NCBI GenBank assembly: GCA_040903745.1 | Contig: JBBDUV010000010.1 | Span: 1-60,292, forward strand | DNA from: M55B112 sp040903745 | GTDB lineage: Bacteria > Bacteroidota > Bacteroidia > Bacteroidales > GCA-2748055 | Reading direction: 5' to 3' | DNA length: 60,292 bases | In this document: positions 40,852-49,458 of the stretch, piece by piece | Layout: each line of letters starts with the position of its first letter | Position numbering within the stretch: the first letter of the stretch is position 1 | Program-made: the position numbers and the translations under genes | Notes under the pieces: model-generated | Database searches by the model: none | Told to the model about the DNA's origin: nothing | The model's input: only the letters and a program-made list of their open reading frames with translations

Positions 40852-41427
40852 ATGAATGACCAGGAATTGGTGCAAGCGTTCATAATGGGTAATGAAACGT
40901 GTATAGAGATATTGATCAACAGGCACAGAACCAAAGTCTATACATATATTCTCCTTACTATTAAAAACCAAACTCTTGCTGAAGATCTTTTCCAGGAAAC
41001 CTTTATTAAGGTTATACAATCTCTTCGTAAAAATAAGTACAAGGATAATGGAAGATTTTTATCATGGGTGATTCGCATAGCACACAATCTCATTATTGAT
41101 CACTTCAGAAAAGAAAAACAGCTACATGCTGTATCAAATGATGACACAGAACTGGATCTTCTCAATAGCAAGCGTTTTTCAGATGACAATATCGAACAAT
41201 TGATGGTGAGTGATCAAATAAGACAGGACCTGAAAAAACTCATCAATGAATTGCCTGAAGATCAACGGGAAGTTGTTCTTCTTCGTCATTTCGGAGAGTT
41301 AAGTTTCAAGGAAATAGCTGATCACACCGGGGTAAGTATTAATACAGCTTTAGGAAGAATGAGATATGCGCTTATCAACCTTCGCAAAATGATCAATGAA
41401 CGCAATCTAATTCTTACCAATGTCTGA
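40852..41427 (+). CDS. ECF-type RNA polymerase sigma factor
   Basis: A sigma-70 family regulator of about 191 residues. Start ATG 40852 (MNDQELVQAF) fits the family; a TTG five codons upstream is less likely. Sigma region 2 (about 20-90) shows LAEDLFQETFIKVIQSLRK and GRFLSWVIRIAHNLIIDHFRKEKQ. Region 4 (about 130-185) shows INELPEDQREVVLLRHFGELSFKEIADHTGVSINTALGRMRYALINLRK. No transmembrane anti-sigma gene is adjacent; instead a small acidic protein gene follows 68 bases later. Its regulon cannot be inferred. Confidence 0.92.
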   Translation: MNDQELVQAFIMGNETCIEILINRHRTKVYTYILLTIKNQTLAEDLFQETFIKVIQSLRKNKYKDNGRFLSWVIRIAHNLIIDHFRKEKQLHAVSNDDTELDLLNSKRFSDDNIEQLMVSDQIRQDLKKLINELPEDQREVVLLRHFGELSFKEIADHTGVSINTALGRMRYALINLRKMINERNLILTNV

Positions 41428-41495
41428 TTCTTTTATTGAAGCAATATATCAGCTATTTAAACGTTATCATTTTGATAACTTAAATTATATTGCCT

Positions 41496-41681
41496 ATGAG
41501 AGAAATCTCTACCCTGATTTATTTGGTAGATGACATAAATTTACCGCCAGATACATTTCTACATCAAAACCATGAGGATATTCAGCTAGTAGATGAGCAA
41601 TGTATTCAACTACTCAATCTTATAGCAATTGATCCTGGTGAAGATTTAGTTTTAGCTATCATGGAACAAATGGAAGAATAG
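41496..41681 (+). CDS. Small acidic protein downstream of the ECF sigma factor
   Basis: A 61-residue protein starting at ATG 41496 (a TTG two codons upstream is less likely). It opens MREISTLIYLVDDINLPP and ends LVLAIMEQMEE, with many Asp/Glu and a single Arg as its only clear basic residue. No signal peptide or membrane segment. Its position directly after a sigma factor gene suggests a regulatory partner, but no anti-sigma domain (for example the HxxxCxxC zinc motif) is visible. It may be specific to this group. Confidence 0.6.
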   Translation: MREISTLIYLVDDINLPPDTFLHQNHEDIQLVDEQCIQLLNLIAIDPGEDLVLAIMEQMEE

Positions 41682-41705
41682 CATCAACCAAATAATAATA
41701 TCGGC

Positions 41706-42407
41706 TCATCTGGTTGCTTTCAAATATACTGCAGAACACGCTACAACACCTGCGGTCTCAGTTCGTAATCTGTAGTCCCCTAATGACAATGGCTCATAGT
41801 CGTTTTGGATTGCCATCATGACCTCTTCTGGGGTAAAATCTCCCTCAGGACCAATTATTATTGTAATAGCATCCGACAACTCAACGGTACGTATATCCAT
41901 TTTAGCTCCATCCATACAGTGTGCAATGAACTTTGATCCAGTAACTCTTGTTTCAATCCAATCAGAATAGCCAATCGGTTCAAAGATTCTGGGGAGGTAA
42001 GCTTTGACAGATTGTTTCATTGCTGCAATAGCTACTCTCTTAATTCTATCCAATCTGATATTTCTTCTTTCAGATCTTTGACAAAACAATGGTGTAATAC
42101 TGGAAACACCAATCTCCGTAGCCTTCTCAACGAACCATTCAAAGCGATCAAGCCTTTTAGTAGGGGCGATAGCAATATGAAGTTCATAAGGTAGTTTTTC
42201 ATGATTTGTACTCTTAGATATGATCCTGACTTCACATGCTGTCGGATCTGCATGCTCAATTTCAGCTACATAGAAGCCACCTTTCCCATCAATGAGTCTT
42301 ACTCTATCTCCTTTTCCGTATCGTAACACTTTAACAGAATGTGCCGACTCGTCTGGATCAAGTATCAAATGTTCAGATACAATATTTGTCTTATAAAATA
42401 AATCCAT
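41706..42407 (-). CDS. rsmE: 16S rRNA (uracil-1498-N3)-methyltransferase
   Basis: Methylates N3 of U1498 in 16S rRNA. 233 residues with an N-terminal PUA-like domain and a C-terminal SPOUT knot domain. Family motifs: HSVKVLRYGKGDRVRLIDGKGG, KATEIGVSSITPLFCQRSERR, IIGPEGDFTPEEV, and SLGDYRLRTETAGVVA. It is convergent with the small acidic gene and divergent from the phosphodiesterase gene. Confidence 0.95.
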   Translation of the reverse strand: MDLFYKTNIVSEHLILDPDESAHSVKVLRYGKGDRVRLIDGKGGFYVAEIEHADPTACEVRIISKSTNHEKLPYELHIAIAPTKRLDRFEWFVEKATEIGVSSITPLFCQRSERRNIRLDRIKRVAIAAMKQSVKAYLPRIFEPIGYSDWIETRVTGSKFIAHCMDGAKMDIRTVELSDAITIIIGPEGDFTPEEVMMAIQNDYEPLSLGDYRLRTETAGVVACSAVYLKATR

Positions 42408-42461
42408 TCTCTTAAACTATAACTTAAAAGTAGTAATTTCACAACAAATCCATATTTAAAT

Positions 42462-42965
42462 ATGATAATTGGCGTTTTATCTGACACTCACGGATACCTT
42501 GATGATAAATTATTTGACTTTTTTTCATGTTGTGACGAAATATGGCATGCAGGTGACATTGGAAATGCGGAAGTTATCAGAACACTTGCTGATTTTAAAC
42601 CACTGGTTGCAGTATTTGGGAACATAGATGGTAATGATGTGCGTATTGAAACGTGTAAGCATCAAAGATTATTACGGGAGGAAATTGAAATATGGATGAC
42701 GCATATTGGGGGGTATCCCGGTAACTATGATAAAAATGTCAGGGATAGTATCAATCTAAATCCCCCTGATCTTTTTATCTCCGGTCACTCACACATTTTA
42801 AAGATTATCCGCGACAAAAAACTTGGTTTACTCCATATAAATCCGGGTGCCGCGGGATTTCATGGAATTCACAAAGTCCGCACAGCTGTTAGATTCGCCA
42901 TATTGAAAAAAACAATCAAAGATATGGAAATCATTGAATTGGGTCCCAGACCATTAACCAAATAG
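42462..42965 (+). CDS. YfcE/MJ0936-family metallophosphoesterase
   Basis: A 167-residue calcineurin-like phosphodiesterase. Metal-binding motifs are in order: SDTHG (residues 7-11), HAGDIGN, FGNIDGND, MTHIGG, and SGHSHI. It is expected to hydrolyse phosphodiester bonds with Mn or other divalent metals; the natural substrate is unknown. It is monocistronic, with a 54-base divergent space to rsmE. Confidence 0.9.
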   Translation: MIIGVLSDTHGYLDDKLFDFFSCCDEIWHAGDIGNAEVIRTLADFKPLVAVFGNIDGNDVRIETCKHQRLLREEIEIWMTHIGGYPGNYDKNVRDSINLNPPDLFISGHSHILKIIRDKKLGLLHINPGAAGFHGIHKVRTAVRFAILKKTIKDMEIIELGPRPLTK

Positions 42966-42976
42966 AACCATCGGTT

Positions 42977-45900
42977 TTATTCTTGATTTTCTGCTTCAAA
43001 CATCATAAACCTGTCGAGAAATAGCTGTAACCTCCTGTTAGATGCCAGGGAGTATATATATGATGACTGTTTTCCACTTGATTTCAGAGTTCTTTCCTTA
43101 TCGGGTGTGTCTAATATGGCACTATTAAAATCTGTATTCGAAGAAAGAACCTGAAAGCCTCCAGGGCTATAGGCCATATAATACCATGTATTCTCATCAA
43201 TCTTTAAATATATATCGAAAATATCCCCGGATCCTCTTTCTACAAATTCCATAAATGCGTCGACCTTCTTATTAACCTGAATGTCTCCAATTATGCCAAT
43301 CCCGACCTTGCCATTGTATCTATAGGATCTTGTTTCCTGGTTCCATACAAGCTTCAGGTCGTTAAACAACAAGGGGTATTTCATGCTATCGGGAATAGCA
43401 GTATAGCTACCATATAAACCGAGCTCATTTTCGAGCTTTTCAGCCATCGTTTGTCCAACAAGATTCCTTACCGATAATTTGTATAATTCTTTTGTGAGAT
43501 CGACCGGTTCAAGATTCGGCAAACTATCCAGCTCGCCTCCAAAAATATCTAAAGCCAACCTGCTGAAATGAAAGTCCATTCCCATTAGCAGGTTCATCTC
43601 CAAACTGTTCCTGGAGATATCGTGCCTTGCATTACCTATTGTTTTTAGACTGATTCTACCATAATCAAGGACCAAATCAATTTCGCCCTCGCTGTATAGT
43701 ACGCATGAATCGGTCCTCAGTGCCAGATAATTACCTTCATGCCACATATCCGACAACTTATTTAATCCGGCCATTTCGTAAGCATTGTTCCTCTTATTAT
43801 AATATAAATACCCGTCTGAATGAGTCACATTCTTATCAAAATACTGTTTCCTGGATGAAATAAAGGCAGGATAGATATGAATAGAGTCTCTTGCTTTAAA
43901 AGTCCCAGCATAGACATTGTTCAAATCAAGATTTTGCATTCTTTCATCCAGTGGAATAATAACGCTATCGGGATCAATTTCTGCATTAAATTTCAACCAT
44001 GACTTATTGACATTGCAATCAAACGTCAATTGTACCCCTCCCATAAATTCCAAAAATGGATTGTCTGCATACATACTTATCTGACCCTGGTAATTAAAAT
44101 AAGGACTTAGCATGAAAGAGTCAGCAATTGCAACCTCTCCTTTTCCAAAAGTGTTGACAGAGGTATCAACCTCTACATGAGTCATACGGAAAGTATGTCG
44201 ATTATCAAACTCGTCAATATAATCATAATCTGCAGCACCACGAAAATGGATACGTGAATCAACTGTTAAGTTTGCATTATACAACAGATGATGACGAGAC
44301 TCCTTATTTGCAAGAATTTTTGCCTGCCGAAGAGGCTTGATTACTGCCTTTTCCAACACCTGAATAACACCTTCATGCGGGAAAATATAAGAATCTCCTA
44401 TTTCGAGGTACTTGACCTTCTCTGCATTTAATTCATTTCTGTCATAATAAAACCAGGCCAAAGGAGCTATAAAATTGAGAGAATCCTGCTTGGGATGGTT
44501 AGAAACATAAGAGGGACCATATAGTTTTAACGAATCTATTCCAATATCTATTTGATTTTCTGGCCTGAATTCTGTTTGAGTCATCATTACTTCGTCTCTG
44601 TCCATGAACCAGTTAATTTGATTTAATCTGGTTTCATAAAGGTTTTCAGGCATCGTTATCAGTGTATATTCACCTCTTGATGTAAGGCTTCCCTCACGCT
44701 GGATCATATCAATATCGACTCGTACATCATCTGTGATCCATGTGTATTTCTCCGCCTGTGCATTTTTAAATTTAACACCAGCACTGTCAGCAAGTACTCT
44801 GTGTGCCTTTAATTGGAATAATTCTGAGTCGAATCGGGCATCAGGAAATCCCAATCCGCCTTTCCCTGTTAAGCCAGCCGGACTAAGCTCCAGATCACCA
44901 CCGAAGTAAACATTATCGTTGAATATTTTAAATACCTGATCAATTTGGTTAATATACATTGCGTCATGAACCGGATAATAACTTACCTGAACTATGTCAT
45001 TCTCAACATAAGGAAAAGTAACACCTCCAAGCTCCTCTCGCTCCAGAAACCTTCTTGATTTAGTGATAACAGAGTCAGGATGAAATAGAAAATTATCAGA
45101 CCAAGTTGTAGAAGTTATATAATCCATTGATCCGTAGCCCCTTAATCCGGAGCTGCTCATTTCAATATCATTAAAGAACATTGCTTTACCCCCATAAACC
45201 GAGATCCCTTGCTCAGGAGTTGTCATGTAAAAACCAAGGGAATTATCCGGACGAAGAGACATCTCCATCTCAAGTGGCGGAAGTATATCAGCAGAGACAA
45301 AGGTGCCTTCCAGTTTCAGTGACTCCCGGGAAAAATTATCAAGGGTGTCAATTGAGAAAGGCAGTAACTCAAAATAGAACCTGTTTTTATCATAAACACC
45401 ATTCTGAATCGACTTCTCATCAAAATAAACATAAGAATTTTCCCTGCTGGTAAATATTGGGTACTCTGGGAATGGGGTCATTCCGGATTTGTTGAAAGGA
45501 GCATCAATAAGTAATTCACCGGTAATATTCTGAATCTTATTATCTAGCGTAGTAATGAGTGATTTTCCGAAAGCATCTTTTTCTTCTGTTTTTGCACTAA
45601 TTGATAACGAATCTATATTCTGGAGGTTGACACGGAAGTTTTCATATTCAAAAAAGAAATTTTTTCCATAGAATTTAAATAATCCTGCATCAATAATTCC
45701 ATCAAACTGAAAATCCCTGTTTCTCTTCATTACTATACGGTTATTTTGAGGTACAATCCGTACATTCTGTGAATCACTTAAAAAAATCGTTGGTATTCCA
45801 TTTATTGTCAGATCTCTCGTATTAAGATCAAGCTTGGCATTCTCCTTTCCTCCATCAGTTCTGGAAGTAAATCTAATTACATCATAATCACGCTTCATCA

Positions 45901-47443
45901 GACTCGCATCAATAAAATCGTAAAGCTTCGGTCTTAGGGTAACCTCATCCATTTCAAAATCGAAATAGAGAAATCCAAGTTTACTTAACTCCATAAATAG
46001 ATGCCTGAATGTATAGGCTGTTTTTCCCATATAAGAGGCATAGCCTTCAACAGAAAAGGTCTCTCCTCCAATCATATTTGAATATGCCCATAAATCGGCC
46101 AGTGGATGCTGATAATCCATCCCCTGGAGGCTTTCATAAAAGGCAAGATCAAAATAGTCGTATGATTCAAAAAGTCCATATCCCAGAGAACTGCCCAGAG
46201 ACGGCTGCATTTCTATGAATGATTCGGATCTAATCCAGCTTAATTCTTCGAAACTCATGTCTATTCGGTGGTATGAATTCGAAAATGGCCCTTGTGAATT
46301 AAAGTCTTTTGATTTAGTAAGACGCATAAGTTCCCGGCCAATATCATAATTCATTATCAGATCAGGATGATATATACTGTCATCCTCCAAATAAATAGAT
46401 ACTTCTGCATTGTTGGCTTTAATTAAGTTCAAACCAAACAGAAACTGCTTTGATTTTAATCTAATCCTGACTGTATCATCCTGGTATAAAGTTAGTTCAG
46501 CGTTATTACCTGCTACTGCCTGACCAACTAGATTGGCCCCTTGCATGGAAATCGCTCCTCTGTAGTTAACACCAGTGACAATGTCATTAAGGATATAACT
46601 GCTCTGATAGCTATAAAATTTTGGGAAAGTTGCCTGATCAGGCGTTCTGATCTGAGAAATTCTCTCCTCCAAAGATCCCAGTGCAGGTTCGTCTAGTAAC
46701 TGTTTATGGTAAAAAACTACGGAATCGGCAGTATAGCCTGGCTTATTGAAGAATATGCTAAAGCTCCCTAAATCTGCATATACCGTTTCCGGATCAAGGT
46801 TTGCCCTTGCCCACAACACCCTTCCAGACGATCCAACAAACCTTTGACCCAGAAGATCGATGTATCCTTCAAAATGATGAACAATAATACTGTCTCCAGA
46901 GGAGATCCCTATAATGGTATTATTTTCTATATTTATCTTGAGTGATGTATCGTAAACGAATTGGAAGTTGTCCCGGGCCAGACTCCATGACATGGCTACA
47001 GAATGGTACACCTCTGACTGATTGAGTAATAGAAAGGTAGCCTGATAAATATTATTAATATCCCTTAATGCTGAGTTTTTATTATCTAAAAATAACTGCA
47101 GGCCTTTCACCCAATCATCATAACCGTAATCCAATTTATTATCTCCATGAAATTGCTCCAGTATTTTAACAAATACAATATAGTGCGGCCTGGCCTTACA
47201 ACTTCGTTGGCGCATTAATTCGGAAATTGACATTATATCCATTCTGTAGGAATAATCAAGGCTTTCCCAGGAGGAAATAAAATCATTGAAAAACATTTCC
47301 TCCTCCTCTGACAGCAAATTTCCAAATAGCGTAGAAAGCTCAGTGATATAATTTGTTGTGTCCAGTGAGAACTTTTTAATATGTTGTGCATTCGAATTTG
47401 AAAACACAAGAATTAAAAGCATTGGAAACAGAAGCTTCTTCAT
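42977..47443 (-). CDS. Very large secreted protein of unknown function (1488 residues)
   Basis: A signal peptide is clear (MKKLLFPMLLILVFSNSNA). Residues 25-180 are helical. The remaining roughly 1300 residues are strongly beta in character with repeating short modules: GxF-type strands, inner VYFDE/FYGKNFFF pairs, and units such as LKLYGPSYVSNHP or GGLGFPDARFDSELFQL. There is no catalytic motif, no C-terminal sorting domain and no lipobox. Similar large proteins of unknown function occur across Bacteroidota. The modular beta character recalls long periplasmic lipid-transfer or OstA-like proteins, but this is only an inference. It ends 11 bases from the convergent phosphodiesterase gene. tpiA lies 83 bases upstream on the same strand. 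Confidence 0.8.
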   Translation of the reverse strand: MKKLLFPMLLILVFSNSNAQHIKKFSLDTTNYITELSTLFGNLLSEEEEMFFNDFISSWESLDYSYRMDIMSISELMRQRSCKARPHYIVFVKILEQFHGDNKLDYGYDDWVKGLQLFLDNKNSALRDINNIYQATFLLLNQSEVYHSVAMSWSLARDNFQFVYDTSLKINIENNTIIGISSGDSIIVHHFEGYIDLLGQRFVGSSGRVLWARANLDPETVYADLGSFSIFFNKPGYTADSVVFYHKQLLDEPALGSLEERISQIRTPDQATFPKFYSYQSSYILNDIVTGVNYRGAISMQGANLVGQAVAGNNAELTLYQDDTVRIRLKSKQFLFGLNLIKANNAEVSIYLEDDSIYHPDLIMNYDIGRELMRLTKSKDFNSQGPFSNSYHRIDMSFEELSWIRSESFIEMQPSLGSSLGYGLFESYDYFDLAFYESLQGMDYQHPLADLWAYSNMIGGETFSVEGYASYMGKTAYTFRHLFMELSKLGFLYFDFEMDEVTLRPKLYDFIDASLMKRDYDVIRFTSRTDGGKENAKLDLNTRDLTINGIPTIFLSDSQNVRIVPQNNRIVMKRNRDFQFDGIIDAGLFKFYGKNFFFEYENFRVNLQNIDSLSISAKTEEKDAFGKSLITTLDNKIQNITGELLIDAPFNKSGMTPFPEYPIFTSRENSYVYFDEKSIQNGVYDKNRFYFELLPFSIDTLDNFSRESLKLEGTFVSADILPPLEMEMSLRPDNSLGFYMTTPEQGISVYGGKAMFFNDIEMSSSGLRGYGSMDYITSTTWSDNFLFHPDSVITKSRRFLEREELGGVTFPYVENDIVQVSYYPVHDAMYINQIDQVFKIFNDNVYFGGDLELSPAGLTGKGGLGFPDARFDSELFQLKAHRVLADSAGVKFKNAQAEKYTWITDDVRVDIDMIQREGSLTSRGEYTLITMPENLYETRLNQINWFMDRDEVMMTQTEFRPENQIDIGIDSLKLYGPSYVSNHPKQDSLNFIAPLAWFYYDRNELNAEKVKYLEIGDSYIFPHEGVIQVLEKAVIKPLRQAKILANKESRHHLLYNANLTVDSRIHFRGAADYDYIDEFDNRHTFRMTHVEVDTSVNTFGKGEVAIADSFMLSPYFNYQGQISMYADNPFLEFMGGVQLTFDCNVNKSWLKFNAEIDPDSVIIPLDERMQNLDLNNVYAGTFKARDSIHIYPAFISSRKQYFDKNVTHSDGYLYYNKRNNAYEMAGLNKLSDMWHEGNYLALRTDSCVLYSEGEIDLVLDYGRISLKTIGNARHDISRNSLEMNLLMGMDFHFSRLALDIFGGELDSLPNLEPVDLTKELYKLSVRNLVGQTMAEKLENELGLYGSYTAIPDSMKYPLLFNDLKLVWNQETRSYRYNGKVGIGIIGDIQVNKKVDAFMEFVERGSGDIFDIYLKIDENTWYYMAYSPGGFQVLSSNTDFNSAILDTPDKERTLKSSGKQSSYIYSLASNRRLQLFLDRFMMFEAENQE

Positions 47444-47526
47444 GAAATCGAAATTTTAGCAATAAGCCGGTTTCGTTATTTCTCTACCGGCCAATCATTA
47501 CAATACTGCATCTCCTCTGAGACAGA

Positions 47527-48276
47527 TCAGAAAGAATTTGCAATCTGAATGAAATCATCTGCTTTCAGTGATGCTCCACCGATCAACCCCCCATCCACAT
47601 CAGGATTAGCAAATAATTCTTTGGCATTGGTGGGGTTACAACTTCCTCCGTAAAGAATTGATACCGCATTGGAGACTGAATCATTGAACATGAGCGCCAA
47701 TTGTTCCCTAATAAACTTGTGCATTTCCTGTGCTTGTGCGGGGGATGCTGTTACACCAGTACCGATTGCCCAGACAGGTTCATAAGCAACAATAACATTA
47801 TCCATATCGCTTGATGATAAATCTTTTAGACCTACGGCTATCTGATCTTTGATAACTTCAAAATGGTTGCCACTTTCGCGCTCCTCCAGCAACTCACCGC
47901 AACAGAACAAAGGAGACAAACCTTTTGAGAGAGATAATTTCATCTTTCTATTCAATAATGTATCGTCCTCATGATAATATGATCTTCTTTCTGAATGACC
48001 AACTATAACATATTCGACTCCAGCAGATTTAAGCATATCCGGAGAAACCTCACCGGTAAATGCACCACTTTCCCTGTCAGAGCAATTCTGCGCAGCAAGT
48101 TTTACATCGCTAATTACTTCCTGAATTTTTGCAATGTGCGTAAATGGCGGAGCAATAATTAAAAGTACATCACCTTTTGCTTTCTTTGAGGTTTCTTCTA
48201 CAGCTTTTGCAAGTTCAAGTCCTTCATGCAACAATGTATTCATCTTCCAGTTTCCGGCAACAACATTTTTTCTCAT
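47527..48276 (-). CDS. tpiA: Triosephosphate isomerase
   Basis: Interconverts dihydroxyacetone phosphate and glyceraldehyde 3-phosphate in glycolysis. 249 residues, with GNWKMN (7-12), catalytic His in VIVGHSERR, catalytic Glu in VAYEPVWAIGTG, and the phosphate-binding YGGSCNPTN and GGLIGGASL. It lies in a minus-strand run tmk - DoxX protein - permease - tpiA, 102 bases after the permease gene. Confidence 0.98.
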   Translation of the reverse strand: MRKNVVAGNWKMNTLLHEGLELAKAVEETSKKAKGDVLLIIAPPFTHIAKIQEVISDVKLAAQNCSDRESGAFTGEVSPDMLKSAGVEYVIVGHSERRSYYHEDDTLLNRKMKLSLSKGLSPLFCCGELLEERESGNHFEVIKDQIAVGLKDLSSSDMDNVIVAYEPVWAIGTGVTASPAQAQEMHKFIREQLALMFNDSVSNAVSILYGGSCNPTNAKELFANPDVDGGLIGGASLKADDFIQIANSF

Positions 48277-48378
48277 AATAATCGATACTTTAATTATAAT
48301 TTTAAATTCTAAATATACAACATTTTTAGACCTGTTCCTGATGAAGGTTTCAACTGTTCTAATAAGCCTCCTTACTTT

Positions 48379-49458
48379 TCAGTCCCTTCTGACCCTTGGA
48401 TCCAATAATGCATATGAAATATCCACCAGTATATTAATTAAAACAAAAAAAGCAGCTATCGTAATCACTGATCCCAGGACAACAGGCATATCATATTGAT
48501 TCAGTGCGTTAACAATAAGGTATCCCAGCCCTTTCCATCCAAAAATATACTCTATAAATACCACTCCTGCCATTAGGGAAGCAAACCAGCCACTCACTGC
48601 TGTTATGACAGGATTCAAAGAGTTTCGCAGGGCATGGTGGAGTATTATTCGTGAAAACCGCAATCCCTTTGCTCGGGCTGTGCGTATATACTCCTGCCCC
48701 AATACGTCCAGCATCGCATTTCGGGAAAGTTGAATAATTATAGATAAAGGTCTCACTCCAAGGGTAACTGCAGGTAATATAAGGTTCTTCAATCGCAAAG
48801 TTTTTCCCACCCCATAGTCATCTATCTCATAAATATTTCCTGTAAGATTCAGATGTGTAACATCTGCTAATACGAATGCAAAGAACCAACCAAATAGAAT
48901 TGCTGTAAAAAACGAGGGCATTGAAACTCCAATTGTGCTCAGAATTAAAGAAAACCGATCGAACCATGTATCTTTCCCAACAGCACACAGTATGCCTATA
49001 AACAGTCCTGCAATAAAAGCAAATATGATGGCAGTAACTGCCAGCAGAAAAGTTGCTGGTATTACATCGACAATCATATCAAAAACAGTTCGCTGATTCT
49101 GATAACTGATGCCTAAGTAAGGTGTTTTTAGGATTAACGATATGCCATTCAAAGTAAGCACTCTCAAATACCCGGAATATCTGTCTGCTATAAAATAAAA
49201 ATAAGTTTCAGGATCTGAAGTATTATAGACTGAAACAGGAGAAAGATCGTTCAGGTATCTTGCATATTGCACAACCAGTTTTCTGTCCAACCCAAGTTCC
49301 TTTTGAATCATCTCGACCGTTTGCATATCGGAACGCTGACCGAGCATCATTCTGGCAGGATCACCAGGCAGAACATTGAATAAAATGAATACCAATGTAA
49401 CAACCCCCCATAGAACGAGAAATCCGTAAATAATTCTACGCAGAAATCTTTTAAACAC
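48379..49458 (-). CDS. OppB/DppB-type ABC transporter permease (orphan)
   Basis: A 359-residue inner-membrane permease of the binding-protein-dependent peptide/nickel family. It has the N-terminal signature RIIYGFLVLWGVVTLVFILFNVLPGDPARMMLGQ and about six membrane helices. The EAA-type loop is QEYIRTARAKGLRFSRIILHHALRNSLNPVI, and the ending GVVFIEYIFGWKGLGYLIVNAL is typical. It carries a larger periplasmic insert (about 70-125) than E. coli OppB. No OppC, ATPase or binding-protein gene is nearby, so partners must be elsewhere. It overlaps the DoxX gene by eight bases. Confidence 0.9.
   Translation of the reverse strand: MFKRFLRRIIYGFLVLWGVVTLVFILFNVLPGDPARMMLGQRSDMQTVEMIQKELGLDRKLVVQYARYLNDLSPVSVYNTSDPETYFYFIADRYSGYLRVLTLNGISLILKTPYLGISYQNQRTVFDMIVDVIPATFLLAVTAIIFAFIAGLFIGILCAVGKDTWFDRFSLILSTIGVSMPSFFTAILFGWFFAFVLADVTHLNLTGNIYEIDDYGVGKTLRLKNLILPAVTLGVRPLSIIIQLSRNAMLDVLGQEYIRTARAKGLRFSRIILHHALRNSLNPVITAVSGWFASLMAGVVFIEYIFGWKGLGYLIVNALNQYDMPVVLGSVITIAAFFVLINILVDISYALLDPRVRRD

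Noticed and set aside
47466..47491. GCCGG/CCGGC hairpin between the 1488-residue protein gene and tpiA
   Set aside because: Short stem, long loop and no T run on either strand, so not called a terminator.
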